Below the pieces are notes generated by a model that did no database searches, was not told where the DNA came from, and was given only the letters and a program-made list of their open reading frames with translations. A program made the translations under genes and the position numbers. From SG8-30 sp963695085 (GTDB lineage Bacteria > Pseudomonadota > Gammaproteobacteria > Steroidobacterales > Steroidobacteraceae): a stretch of DNA of 64,000 nucleotides. Location of the stretch: NCBI GenBank assembly GCA_963695085.1, contig CAVOFV010000005.1, positions 1 to 64,000 of the forward strand, read 5' to 3'. Shown here in pieces: positions 17,630 through 24,864 of the stretch (positions are counted from its first letter, which is position 1; every line of letters starts with the position of its first letter).

Positions 17630-18964
17630 CTAGGGGTCTGACCCCTCCTCAAGCGCGGCGAATGCCTCGCGCGTCAGGTTGCGGGGTCCGGAGGGCAAGG
17701 CAACCACGTTGTCCTCGATCCGCATCCCGCCGAACGGCCGCAGGGCATCGACCCGCGGCCAGTTGACGAGCTTGCGCTGGTCGCCGGCGGCGGCGCCCTC
17801 GAGCAGGGAATCGATGAAGTAAAGGCCGGGCTCGATCGTCACCACGAAGCCCGGCGCCAGGTCCCGCGTCAGCCTCAGGGACGGATGCCCCGCCGGCCTT
17901 GGCCGCTGCCGGCCCGAGGCGTCGGCCATCAGCCCGCCAACGTCGTGAACCTGCAGGCCCAGCAGGTGGCCGATGCCGTGCGGAAAGAACACGGCGGTGA
18001 GGCCCGACTCGAGGGCCGTTTCGGGCGCCACCCTGACGAGCTCAGATTCCACCAGTAATTCGGCGATCGCGCGGTGTGCGGCGAGGTGAATGTCGGCGTA
18101 GTCGCGACCCGGCACGACGAGGGCGGCCAGCGCCCGCTGCGCGACGTCCAGCGCCGCGACGAGCTCGGCGAACTGCCCCGCGGCCGCGGCGTAAGTGCGC
18201 GTAATGTCACACCCATAGCCGGCGAAGGCGACTCCGGCGTCGATGAGGAAGGAGGGCGCCGCAGCGGGCCGGCGGCGCCCGAGGTTCTGGTAGTGCAGGA
18301 CCGCCGCATTGGCGCCGAAGGCGATGATGCTGTTGTAGGGAAGCTCCTCCTCGCGCGCCCCCGCGGCCCGGCAGAATTCCAGCTGGATCTCGAACTCGCT
18401 CGCGCCGGCGCGGAAGGTGCGCTCCGCGGCATGGTGGGCGCGCGCGCCGAGCCGGCTGGCGCGCGCCAGGCAGTCGATCTCATAGGGGGTCTTGGCCGCC
18501 CGCTCGTAGTCGAGCGCGGCCGTGAGCGCGGCCGGGTTGGGCTCGCCGAGGCCGTCCCAGTCCGGGTGGGCGGGACCCAGTGTGGCGCGGCGGCGTCCGG
18601 CCGCCAGCAGCCCGCGCAACTCGGACGGCTGCCGCACGATGTGCAGGTCGAACTGTGCCGTCCAGGGGGCCTCGGGTGCCGGCGGCGGCTTGTACCAGTA
18701 GTCGACAGGCTGGTGGAAGTACAACTGCGGCCTGTGGCCCGGCTCGATGGCCACGAAGCAGCCTGGCCAGGCTTCCGGCACCCACAGCCGGAATTGCGGA
18801 TTGGCCTTGAAAGGATACGACTGGTCGTCCGAGAATTGCAGCGGCGGCACCCCTGAGGGGATCAGCGCAGCGTCGAACCCGTTCGCCTCGAGTGCGCGTT
18901 CCATGCGACGGCACAACTGGCCGATATGGGTCTGGAACAGGTCTGGCTGGGCGGCGTCGGACAT
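17630..18964 (-). CDS. pepQ: Xaa-Pro dipeptidase
   Basis: Cytoplasmic metallopeptidase of the M24 family that cleaves X-Pro dipeptides. The ATG at 18964 with GAGGAG six bases upstream gives 444 residues, the length of E. coli PepQ (443). The N-terminal domain has VDYWYK. The pita-bread domain shows the five metal ligands: two Asp in LIDAGVAFAGYGCDITRTY, His in FFPHGIGHLLGLQVHD, Glu in TIEPGLYF and Glu in GMRIEDNVV. It is transcribed towards mscL and ends 21 bp from it. Confidence 0.94.
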   Translation of the reverse strand: MSDAAQPDLFQTHIGQLCRRMERALEANGFDAALIPSGVPPLQFSDDQSYPFKANPQFRLWVPEAWPGCFVAIEPGHRPQLYFHQPVDYWYKPPPAPEAPWTAQFDLHIVRQPSELRGLLAAGRRRATLGPAHPDWDGLGEPNPAALTAALDYERAAKTPYEIDCLARASRLGARAHHAAERTFRAGASEFEIQLEFCRAAGAREEELPYNSIIAFGANAAVLHYQNLGRRRPAAAPSFLIDAGVAFAGYGCDITRTYAAAAGQFAELVAALDVAQRALAALVVPGRDYADIHLAAHRAIAELLVESELVRVAPETALESGLTAVFFPHGIGHLLGLQVHDVGGLMADASGRQRPRPAGHPSLRLTRDLAPGFVVTIEPGLYFIDSLLEGAAAGDQRKLVNWPRVDALRPFGGMRIEDNVVALPSGPRNLTREAFAALEEGSDP

Positions 18965-19090
18965 GGTGGCTCCTCGTTGTGCGCGCACGGAAGCGTACCG
19001 CGTGTGCCGCCCGGGGTCACGGTGCGGGCGCCACCGCAGGCGCGGCGCCTCCCCTGCACCCCCTGCGACCGTACGCGGCCGGCCAAAACA

Positions 19091-19121
19091 CTATGAAATA
19101 GCGCGAAAAACCTATAAAATA
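19091..19121 (+). promoter_or_regulatory. AT-rich promoter region of the repeat lipoprotein
   Basis: An isolated AT-rich patch in very GC-rich sequence. CTATGAAATA (19091-19100) recurs as CTATAAAATA (19112-19121), 21 bp apart, two helical turns. The second copy contains a TATAAA/TAAAAT -10 candidate, but no good -35 precedes it. The leader to the lipoprotein start would be about 95 bases. It may be a regulated promoter; inference only. Confidence 0.3.
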
Positions 19122-19222
19122 AGGGGTCGCAACGAGCTTCACGCATCACACGTGTTGCATGGGCCGCGTGGCGAATGATCGGACCTTCCCACTCTCAACT
19201 ACGAATATCCGGGGTATTGACG

Positions 19223-19483
19223 ATGAATGCGAAGATTTTGGGCGCCGTTGCGCTGGCACTGGTTCTGGGCGCCTGCGGTGGCAAGAAAGAAGAGGCGGCT
19301 GCGCCGATCGAAGAAGCGGCTGCGGTCATGGACCAGGCGGCGAGCGGTTCCATGGAAGCGGCCGGCGAAGCGATGGACGCGGCGGGCGAAGCGATGGACG
19401 CGGCTGGCGCGGCCACGGCGGAAGCGGGCGCGGCGGTCGAAGCCGCTGCCGACGCGGTGACCGAAGCTGCTCCGAAGCAGTAG
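19223..19483 (+). CDS. Small alanine-rich repeat lipoprotein
   Basis: No named family recognised. The ATG at 19223 gives 86 residues with a lipoprotein signal ending LVLGAC (Cys18), so the mature protein should be lipid-anchored. After GGKKEE the chain is almost entirely Ala, Glu, Met, Asp and Gly with a seven-residue periodicity (AGEAMDA twice, then AGAATAE, AGAAVEA, AADAVTE). That suggests one long helix, loosely like Lpp-type lipoproteins. It is acidic and ends APKQ, without the C-terminal Lys expected for Lpp-type peptidoglycan linkage. An own promoter region lies upstream and a terminator downstream. Confidence 0.8.
   Translation: MNAKILGAVALALVLGACGGKKEEAAAPIEEAAAVMDQAASGSMEAAGEAMDAAGEAMDAAGAATAEAGAAVEAAADAVTEAAPKQ
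19364..19405 (+). repeat. Two tandem 21-bp units inside the lipoprotein gene
   Basis: GGCGAAGCGATGGACGCGGC plus one base (19364-19384) is repeated at 19385-19405 with a single difference at the last position. Each unit encodes seven residues, so copy-number change would keep the frame and add or remove one heptad. Confidence 0.85.
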
Positions 19484-19505
19484 ACCTGCGCTGATCGGCT
19501 GATCG

Positions 19506-19555
19506 GGCCGGGCGGATGGCGCGGGTTGCCCGCGGCGCCGCCCGGCCTCATTTTT
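19506..19555 (+). terminator. Intrinsic terminator after the repeat lipoprotein
   Basis: Ten-base perfect stem GGCCGGGCGG (19506-19515) with CCGCCCGGCC (19538-19547). A second inner stem is CGCGGG with CCCGCG, and TCATTTTT follows. It isolates the lipoprotein as a single-gene unit. The acetyltransferase ribosome-binding site begins immediately after the T tract. Confidence 0.68.
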
Positions 19556-19564
19556 GAGGCGAGC

Positions 19565-20098
19565 ATGTCAGTCAGCATTCGCGATGCGAAGCATTCGCCT
19601 GCGGACCGCGCGTGGATCGAGCGCGCCTACGGCGATTACCTCGTCGACCTGGCCGATGGCCGCACCGGGGTGTTCCCCGCGCTGCTGGTGACCGGGCAGC
19701 GTCCCGGCGACCTGCTGGCGCCCTGGTATCGCGATGACCATGCCACGCCATTCATCATCCTGCGATCGGGACAACCTGCCGGGTTCGCTCTGGTGCAGGA
19801 CGCTCCGGCGCACGTGGCGGCGGCGAAGAACCTGCGGCTCACCGAGTTCTTCGTGCAGGAACCGTGGCGCGGCCTCGGGGTCGGACGCGCGGCGGCCACG
19901 CTGCTGTTCAACCGCTTTGCCGGCGACTGGCTCGTGACGACGCCCGTGCAGCAGCGCGGCGCGGTCGCTTTCTGGCGGAAAGTCATCACCGGCCACACGG
20001 GCGGGCGCTTCCGCGAGCAGCGTGACGGCGGCGAGGTGCGCTACAGTTTCACCGCGCGCCGGCCGGCGCCGGACGCCCCGCATGACGGCCCAGGCTGA
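19565..20098 (+). CDS. GNAT-family N-acetyltransferase
   Basis: Predicted acetyl-CoA-dependent N-acetyltransferase; substrate unknown. The ATG at 19565 follows GAGG at 19556-19559 and gives 177 residues. The acetyl-CoA loop is visible in EPWRGLGVGRAAATLL, preceded by the beta-strand LTEFFVQ, and the final part VAFWRKVITGHTGG is typical of motif B. It is followed after 12 bp by the gamma-glutamyltransferase-like gene and may be cotranscribed with it. Confidence 0.82.
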   Translation: MSVSIRDAKHSPADRAWIERAYGDYLVDLADGRTGVFPALLVTGQRPGDLLAPWYRDDHATPFIILRSGQPAGFALVQDAPAHVAAAKNLRLTEFFVQEPWRGLGVGRAAATLLFNRFAGDWLVTTPVQQRGAVAFWRKVITGHTGGRFREQRDGGEVRYSFTARRPAPDAPHDGPG

Positions 20099-20110
20099 GA
20101 GGACACCCTT

Positions 20111-21817
20111 ATGCACGGATTCAGCGGTACTGCCGCGCGGCTCGCGCTGCTCGTGAGCATCCTTCCTGTTGGCGCCGCGCTGGCGGCGCGGCCGGTGGGC
20201 GCCCCCTTCGCGACGCGCTCGGAAGTGCTGGCCCCGTCGGTCATGGCAGCGACCAGCCAGCCGCTCGCCACGCAGGCCGCGCTCACGGTGCTGCGGCGCG
20301 GGGGTTCGGCCGTGGACGCGGCGATCGCGGCCAACGCCATGCTGGGCCTGGTCGAGCCCACCGGCAGCGGCATCGGCGGGGACCTGTTCGCAATCGTCTG
20401 GGACCCGAAATCCGGCCGGCTGCACGGCCTCAATGCCAGCGGCCGCGCGGCCGCCGCGCTGTCGCTCGATTACTTCAGGGAACAAGGCATCACCCGCATT
20501 CCGCCGTTCGGGCCGCTGCCGGTGACGGTGCCGGGCGCGGTGGACGGCTGGTTCGAATTGCACGGCCGCTTCGGCCGGCTGCCGATGGCCGAAGTGCTGG
20601 CGCCCGCCATCCACTACGCCGAGGCGGGCTTCCCGGTCACCGAGGTGATCGCCTACTACTGGCAGGTCAACGCCGGGCGGCTCGAGTCTTACCCCGGCTT
20701 CCGCGAGACCTTCATGCCGGGCGGACATGCGCCCGCCAAGGGCGAGATGTTCGCCAACCCGCGGCTGGCGGATACCTACCGCAAGCTGGCGAGCGGCGGG
20801 CGCGACGCGTTCTACAAGGGCGAGATCGCGCGCACGATCGACGCCTACATGAAGGCCAATGGCGGTTTCCTCGCCTACGAGGACCTGGCCGCCCACCGTT
20901 CCGAGTGGGTCGAACCGGTCTCGACGAATTATCGCGGCTACGACATCTGGGAGTTGCCGCCGAACGGACAGGGCATTGCGGCGCTGCAGATGCTGAACAT
21001 CCTGGAGGGCTATGACATTACCGCCATGGGTTTCGGCAGTGCCGGCTATCTGCACGTGCTGGCGGAAGCCAAGAAACTGGTGTTCGAGGACCGTGCGCGC
21101 TACTACGCCGATCCGGATTTCTCCGACGTCCCGCTCGAGCGCCTGCTGTCGAAGCAGTATGGCGCGGAGCGCCGCGAGCTGCTCGACACGGCGCGCGCGG
21201 CGCTGTCCTATCCGGCCGGCGAGATGCCCGCGGGACCCGCGGACACCGTCTACCTGACCGTCGCCGACGCCGACGGCATGATGGTGTCATTGATCCAGAG
21301 CAACTACCGTGGCATGGGCTCGGGCATGACGCCGGGCGATCTCGGGTTCGTGCTGCACGACCGCGGCGAGAACTTCTCACTGCGCGACGGCCACCCGAAT
21401 GCCTTCGCGCCCGGCAAGCGTCCCTTCCACACGATCATCCCGGCATTCGTGTCGCGTGACGGACGGCCGCTCATGAGTTTCGGCGTGATGGGCGGCGACA
21501 TGCAGCCACAGGGGCACGTGCAGATCATCATCAACCTGGTCGATTTCGGCATGAACCTGCAGGAAGCCGGCGACGCGCCGCGGCTGCGCCACGACGGCTC
21601 CAGCCAGCCGACCGACGAGGTCATGACCGACGGCGGCTTCATCGCGCTGGAGCCCGGCTTCGATCCGGCCGTCGTGGCCGAACTCAGGCGCCGCGGTCAC
21701 GTCGTCAAGGTCGGCGACGGCGACTTCGGCGGCTACCAGGCCATCCGCCGCGAGCCGTCCGGAGCGTATGCCGGGGCCTCGGAATCACGCAAGGACGGCC
21801 ACGCAGCCGGGTACTAG
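20111..21817 (+). CDS. Exported gamma-glutamyltransferase family protein (YwrD-like)
   Basis: Ntn-hydrolase of the gamma-glutamyltransferase family, 568 residues, with a Sec-type signal peptide (LALLVSILPVGAALA). The family opening GGSAVDAAIAANAMLGLVEPTGSGIGGD is present. The usual TxH autoprocessing site is replaced by DTVYLTVADADG, putting the probable nucleophile at Thr379, and YRGMGSGMTPGDLG follows. This matches my recollection of the YwrD subgroup rather than classical Ggt, so glutathione may not be the substrate. AGAGGA precedes the ATG. Confidence 0.87.
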   Translation: MHGFSGTAARLALLVSILPVGAALAARPVGAPFATRSEVLAPSVMAATSQPLATQAALTVLRRGGSAVDAAIAANAMLGLVEPTGSGIGGDLFAIVWDPKSGRLHGLNASGRAAAALSLDYFREQGITRIPPFGPLPVTVPGAVDGWFELHGRFGRLPMAEVLAPAIHYAEAGFPVTEVIAYYWQVNAGRLESYPGFRETFMPGGHAPAKGEMFANPRLADTYRKLASGGRDAFYKGEIARTIDAYMKANGGFLAYEDLAAHRSEWVEPVSTNYRGYDIWELPPNGQGIAALQMLNILEGYDITAMGFGSAGYLHVLAEAKKLVFEDRARYYADPDFSDVPLERLLSKQYGAERRELLDTARAALSYPAGEMPAGPADTVYLTVADADGMMVSLIQSNYRGMGSGMTPGDLGFVLHDRGENFSLRDGHPNAFAPGKRPFHTIIPAFVSRDGRPLMSFGVMGGDMQPQGHVQIIINLVDFGMNLQEAGDAPRLRHDGSSQPTDEVMTDGGFIALEPGFDPAVVAELRRRGHVVKVGDGDFGGYQAIRREPSGAYAGASESRKDGHAAGY

Positions 21818-21826
21818 CCGGCTGGA

Positions 21827-22291
21827 TCAGTGGTGCTCGTGCGCTGACTCCGCGTCGCCAGCAGCCAGCACGACTGCCTCGACCTGCACCTCGCCCGCGA
21901 TCTCGAAACGCAGCAGCAGCGGCACGCGCTGGCCTGCCGCAAGCGGCGCCACCAATCCCGTCAGCATGACATGCGTGCCGCCCGGCTCAAATGTGAGCCG
22001 CTCGCCAGCCGCCACATGCAATGGATCGATGCGCCGCATCTTCGCGACGTCGCCTTCGTGCACGGTCGCGTGCACCTCGACCCGCGCAGCACGCGGTGAT
22101 GACACCGCCAGCAGCCGGTCCGACCTGCGGCCGCGATTGTCGAGTGTCAGGTAGACGGCGGCGACGGTTGCATTCGGCGGCGTGGCGCGCGCCCAGGCAT
22201 GCTGCACCGCCAGTGACGGCGGGGGCGCGCCGGTGGCTGCCGCCGCGCACAGCGCGGCCATGAGCGACAACAGGGCGGTCGGCAAGCGCAT
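21827..22291 (-). CDS. PCuAC-type periplasmic copper chaperone
   Basis: Periplasmic Cu(I) chaperone of the PCu(A)C family, which delivers copper to cytochrome oxidase in other bacteria. It has 154 residues from the ATG at 22291, which has GGGAGG six bases upstream; the ATG at 22297 would abut the ribosome-binding site. A signal peptide is followed by an immunoglobulin-like domain. The copper motif is exact: H74, ten residues, M85, 21 residues, then H107-V-M109. A histidine-rich tail (HEHH) ends the protein. No SCO or oxidase gene is nearby. It converges with the gene at 20111. Confidence 0.92.
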   Translation of the reverse strand: MRLPTALLSLMAALCAAAATGAPPPSLAVQHAWARATPPNATVAAVYLTLDNRGRRSDRLLAVSSPRAARVEVHATVHEGDVAKMRRIDPLHVAAGERLTFEPGGTHVMLTGLVAPLAAGQRVPLLLRFEIAGEVQVEAVVLAAGDAESAHEHH

Positions 22292-22365
22292 GGACATCCT
22301 CCCGCCGGTTGGCGGCCGATGCTGCATCCCGTTCGCATGCGGGATCGCGACGCCACCGGGCCGTC

Positions 22366-22947
22366 TCAAACGATGCCTCGCTCGGCCAGCATCCGCCACA
22401 GCCAGAACAAGGTCGCGAAGGCGAGGCCGATGACCATCAGGTGCTCGCGGTTGCGCAGCATGCGGGCCGCCGACCAGGGTTGCCTCGACCCTCCCGGGTA
22501 CGCGCGCGGCGTGGGGAACAGGGCGGGCACGGCTTTCCGGTAGCGCTCGTACGCCTCGCCGTGCTGACGGCGCAGCCGGTCCGGCTCGACCCGCTCCTTG
22601 CGGGGCAGGTAGTAGCCGAAGAAGAAGACCCAGCCGAGGGCGAGCGCGATCCAGCTGCCGCCGCGCGGCAGGTTGGCCATGATGCACAGGCCGGTCAGGA
22701 TGAAGAGCCGCCCGAGATACAGCGGATTGCGCGTGTGCCGGTAGGGACCGCTCGTCACCAGTTCCTGCGTCTTCAGCAGGTGCCCCGACGCCCAGAATCG
22801 CACGCTCTCGCCCAGCACCACGAGCAGCAGGCCGATTGCGAACAGTACGGGCGACGGCCGCCCGATCCAGATCAGCGCGACCAGCAGCAGGCCGAGCGCC
22901 GCACGACGCAGGTTTCCCAGCACGCGGTTGTAGGGCTTGTCGTTCAT
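22366..22947 (-). CDS. Isoprenylcysteine-carboxyl-methyltransferase-like membrane protein
   Basis: Integral-membrane methyltransferase-like protein (ICMT/PEMT superfamily), 193 residues. The ATG at 22947 has GGAGGTGAC immediately upstream. About four hydrophobic segments are visible. The cofactor-binding signature is clear in GPYRHTRNPLYLG and in EAYERYRKAVPALFP. Bacteria lack prenylated CaaX proteins, so the substrate is unknown; lipids are plausible. It lies 41 bp after the kinase-like gene on the same strand. Confidence 0.83.
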   Translation of the reverse strand: MNDKPYNRVLGNLRRAALGLLLVALIWIGRPSPVLFAIGLLLVVLGESVRFWASGHLLKTQELVTSGPYRHTRNPLYLGRLFILTGLCIMANLPRGGSWIALALGWVFFFGYYLPRKERVEPDRLRRQHGEAYERYRKAVPALFPTPRAYPGGSRQPWSAARMLRNREHLMVIGLAFATLFWLWRMLAERGIV

Positions 22948-22988
22948 GTCACCTCCAGTTCCCCGCCGGCTTGCGCCGCTGCGCCACG

Positions 22989-23741
22989 TCAACGCCGCCC
23001 CTTGCCGCGGAGCCGGCTCCAGAATTCCTTCAGGCGGCGGCCGCGGCGATGCCAGCGGGCGATCGTGCCGCCGATTTCCGTCACGGCTGCCTCGACGTCG
23101 CCGCCGGTCCAGCGCGCCCGCATCCTCGCCAGGGCCAGCCAGTCCAGTTCGCACAGGCGGCGGAAGATCGCGCGGCGGAGCGGCCAGGGCCGGGTCCCCA
23201 GCACCCAGGCGGTGACCAGGTCGACGAGGACCACACGACCGTCGTCGCCGACCAGCACATTGCGATGGTGCAGGTCGGCCAGCGCAATGCCATGTGCGTG
23301 CAGCGCGGTGAGCGTCTCGCCGATCCGGCGGAAAACGTCTTCCCCTACCGATTCCCGCTCCGGCAGTGGCAGGCACGGTACCCACTCGGTCACCAGTGCG
23401 TAAGGCAGGGGCCGGCCGAAGTAACGCGGCAGGCCGTCGATGCCCGCCGCGGCCTCGTAGGCCGCCGCCTCGCGACGCGTGAGCAGGCGCCCGAGCACGT
23501 GGCGAACCCAGAGGGGCCGTCGCGCGTAGGTCTTGACCGCGAGCCTCGTCTCTCCTACCCGGTAAACGGCAATCTCCGCCTTGGTCAGGTTCCGCCCCTC
23601 GAGCCAGCGCTCCGGAGGTCCCTGCAGCACGCGCCTGAGGTCGCGAATATTGCCCGGCGCCAGCGCGGCATCCTGGCGTGGAGTCGGCGGCGGGCGCGCC
23701 GTCACCAGTCCTGTGACAGGAGCGTGCCGTGGGCTAGGCAC
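22989..23741 (-). CDS. Small lipopolysaccharide-kinase/RIO-like kinase
   Basis: Protein-kinase-fold protein of 250 residues resembling WaaP/KdkA/InaA-type kinases. Lys70 in LAVKTY is the ATP-binding lysine. ADLHHRN (Asp156, Asn161) is the catalytic loop and VDL with Asp174 replaces DFG. The start is uncertain: the GTG at 23741 overlaps the upstream gene by eight bases without a clear ribosome-binding site, and a GTG at 23705 is possible. No LPS core genes are adjacent, so the acceptor could be a lipid, a sugar or a protein. Confidence 0.78.
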   Translation of the reverse strand: MPSPRHAPVTGLVTARPPPTPRQDAALAPGNIRDLRRVLQGPPERWLEGRNLTKAEIAVYRVGETRLAVKTYARRPLWVRHVLGRLLTRREAAAYEAAAGIDGLPRYFGRPLPYALVTEWVPCLPLPERESVGEDVFRRIGETLTALHAHGIALADLHHRNVLVGDDGRVVLVDLVTAWVLGTRPWPLRRAIFRRLCELDWLALARMRARWTGGDVEAAVTEIGGTIARWHRRGRRLKEFWSRLRGKGRR

Positions 23742-24645
23742 TCAGGGCGACCCGGTCGACGATGGCCCACACGGCGATCGCAAAGACGTACCAGAAGTAA
23801 TGCCACTCGGCGTGCTTGAAATATGGCCGCAGTCGCGACGAGTCGATGCTCAGGCGGAAGACCGTTGCGGTCAGTGTCACGGCAGCCACCATTGCGGCCA
23901 TGGCTGCCAGCCGCACGTCCCAGACCGCCAGCGGCGCGAACAGCAGGGGCGCCAGCCGATGCGGCATGATCAGGCGGCGCCAGTAGACGAGCAGACAGGC
24001 GAGCGCCGGCAGGCCGATGCACGCGAGCGCCACGATCTGCGGGTCGGTGAGCGGCCGACGCTCGAGGAGCTGTGCGGCCAGGCCGGCCAGCCCCGGGCCG
24101 GATTGGTAGATGGCTCCCGCCGCAGCGGCGACGGTCGAGGCCACCAGGACCCAGCCGAGTCGCCGCCGCAGGCCCGGCCGCTCCTTCCAGGGATGACCGA
24201 GATACACCGCCACCAGCGCCAGGCCGGGAATCCAGGTCGGATCCAGGAAGCCCCAGGCGAGGAACACCAGCGGCAGGACGAAGATCTGCTCCTGCCGCTT
24301 CTCGACGTAGCCCTCCAATGCGCAGACCGCGGCGGTGGCGAGCAGAAAAGGCACCGCCCAGTCGGATTCGACGACCGCCGGCCGCGCCACCCAGGTGGCG
24401 GCCAGCAGGACGATTGACCCGGACAGGTGGTCGCGCGTCTTTTTCTTCAGGCCGAGGAACAGAAAGAAGCTGCCCACGGCGCCGACGACCGCCTGGTGCC
24501 AGGCGTGCGTACCGCGGAAGATGACCAGCGCGACGATCAGGTAGATCGACACCATGCCGACGTATTCGAGCTTGATGCGGCGCCCGAAGGTCTCGACCGG
24601 TCCGGCCACGTACCCTGCTTCCGTTGCGATAGGCTCGCTACCCAT
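23734..24645 (-). CDS. Multi-pass membrane protein of unknown function
   Basis: Not recognised. 303 residues from the ATG at 24645, with GGAGGGAG upstream; 16 further in-frame codons upstream look non-coding. Roughly eight to ten hydrophobic segments cover most of the chain, with basic loops (LKKKTRDH, KERPGLRRRLGW, YWRRLIMPHR). An aromatic segment near the C-terminus reads HAEWHYFWYVF. It overlaps the kinase-like gene by eight bases, so the two products probably act together. No catalytic motif is evident; a lipid or polyprenyl-linked transporter or transferase is possible but unsupported. Confidence 0.72.
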   Translation of the reverse strand: MGSEPIATEAGYVAGPVETFGRRIKLEYVGMVSIYLIVALVIFRGTHAWHQAVVGAVGSFFLFLGLKKKTRDHLSGSIVLLAATWVARPAVVESDWAVPFLLATAAVCALEGYVEKRQEQIFVLPLVFLAWGFLDPTWIPGLALVAVYLGHPWKERPGLRRRLGWVLVASTVAAAAGAIYQSGPGLAGLAAQLLERRPLTDPQIVALACIGLPALACLLVYWRRLIMPHRLAPLLFAPLAVWDVRLAAMAAMVAAVTLTATVFRLSIDSSRLRPYFKHAEWHYFWYVFAIAVWAIVDRVALSA

Positions 24646-24864
24646 TATTCGCTCCCTCCGCAGGCCGGCCGCCTCGTGCCGTCGCGCGGGCACCGGACCG
24701 GTCCCGGCGCCGGTCCTTGCCGCGGCCGCGATGACGGGCCGCTGACCGCCATTTTAGAACCAATGGACAACACACGGGGAATCCAATCGGCGATTCCGGC
24801 GTGCCTCGACCTGGAGCCCGGCCGGTTCCTGGCCAGGCGCGACCGGTGGCGAACGGCTGCGGTT

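Noticed and set aside
22147..22356. Alternative small frames around the PCuAC start.
   Set aside because: The copper-motif frame from 22291 is unambiguous; the others are shadows.
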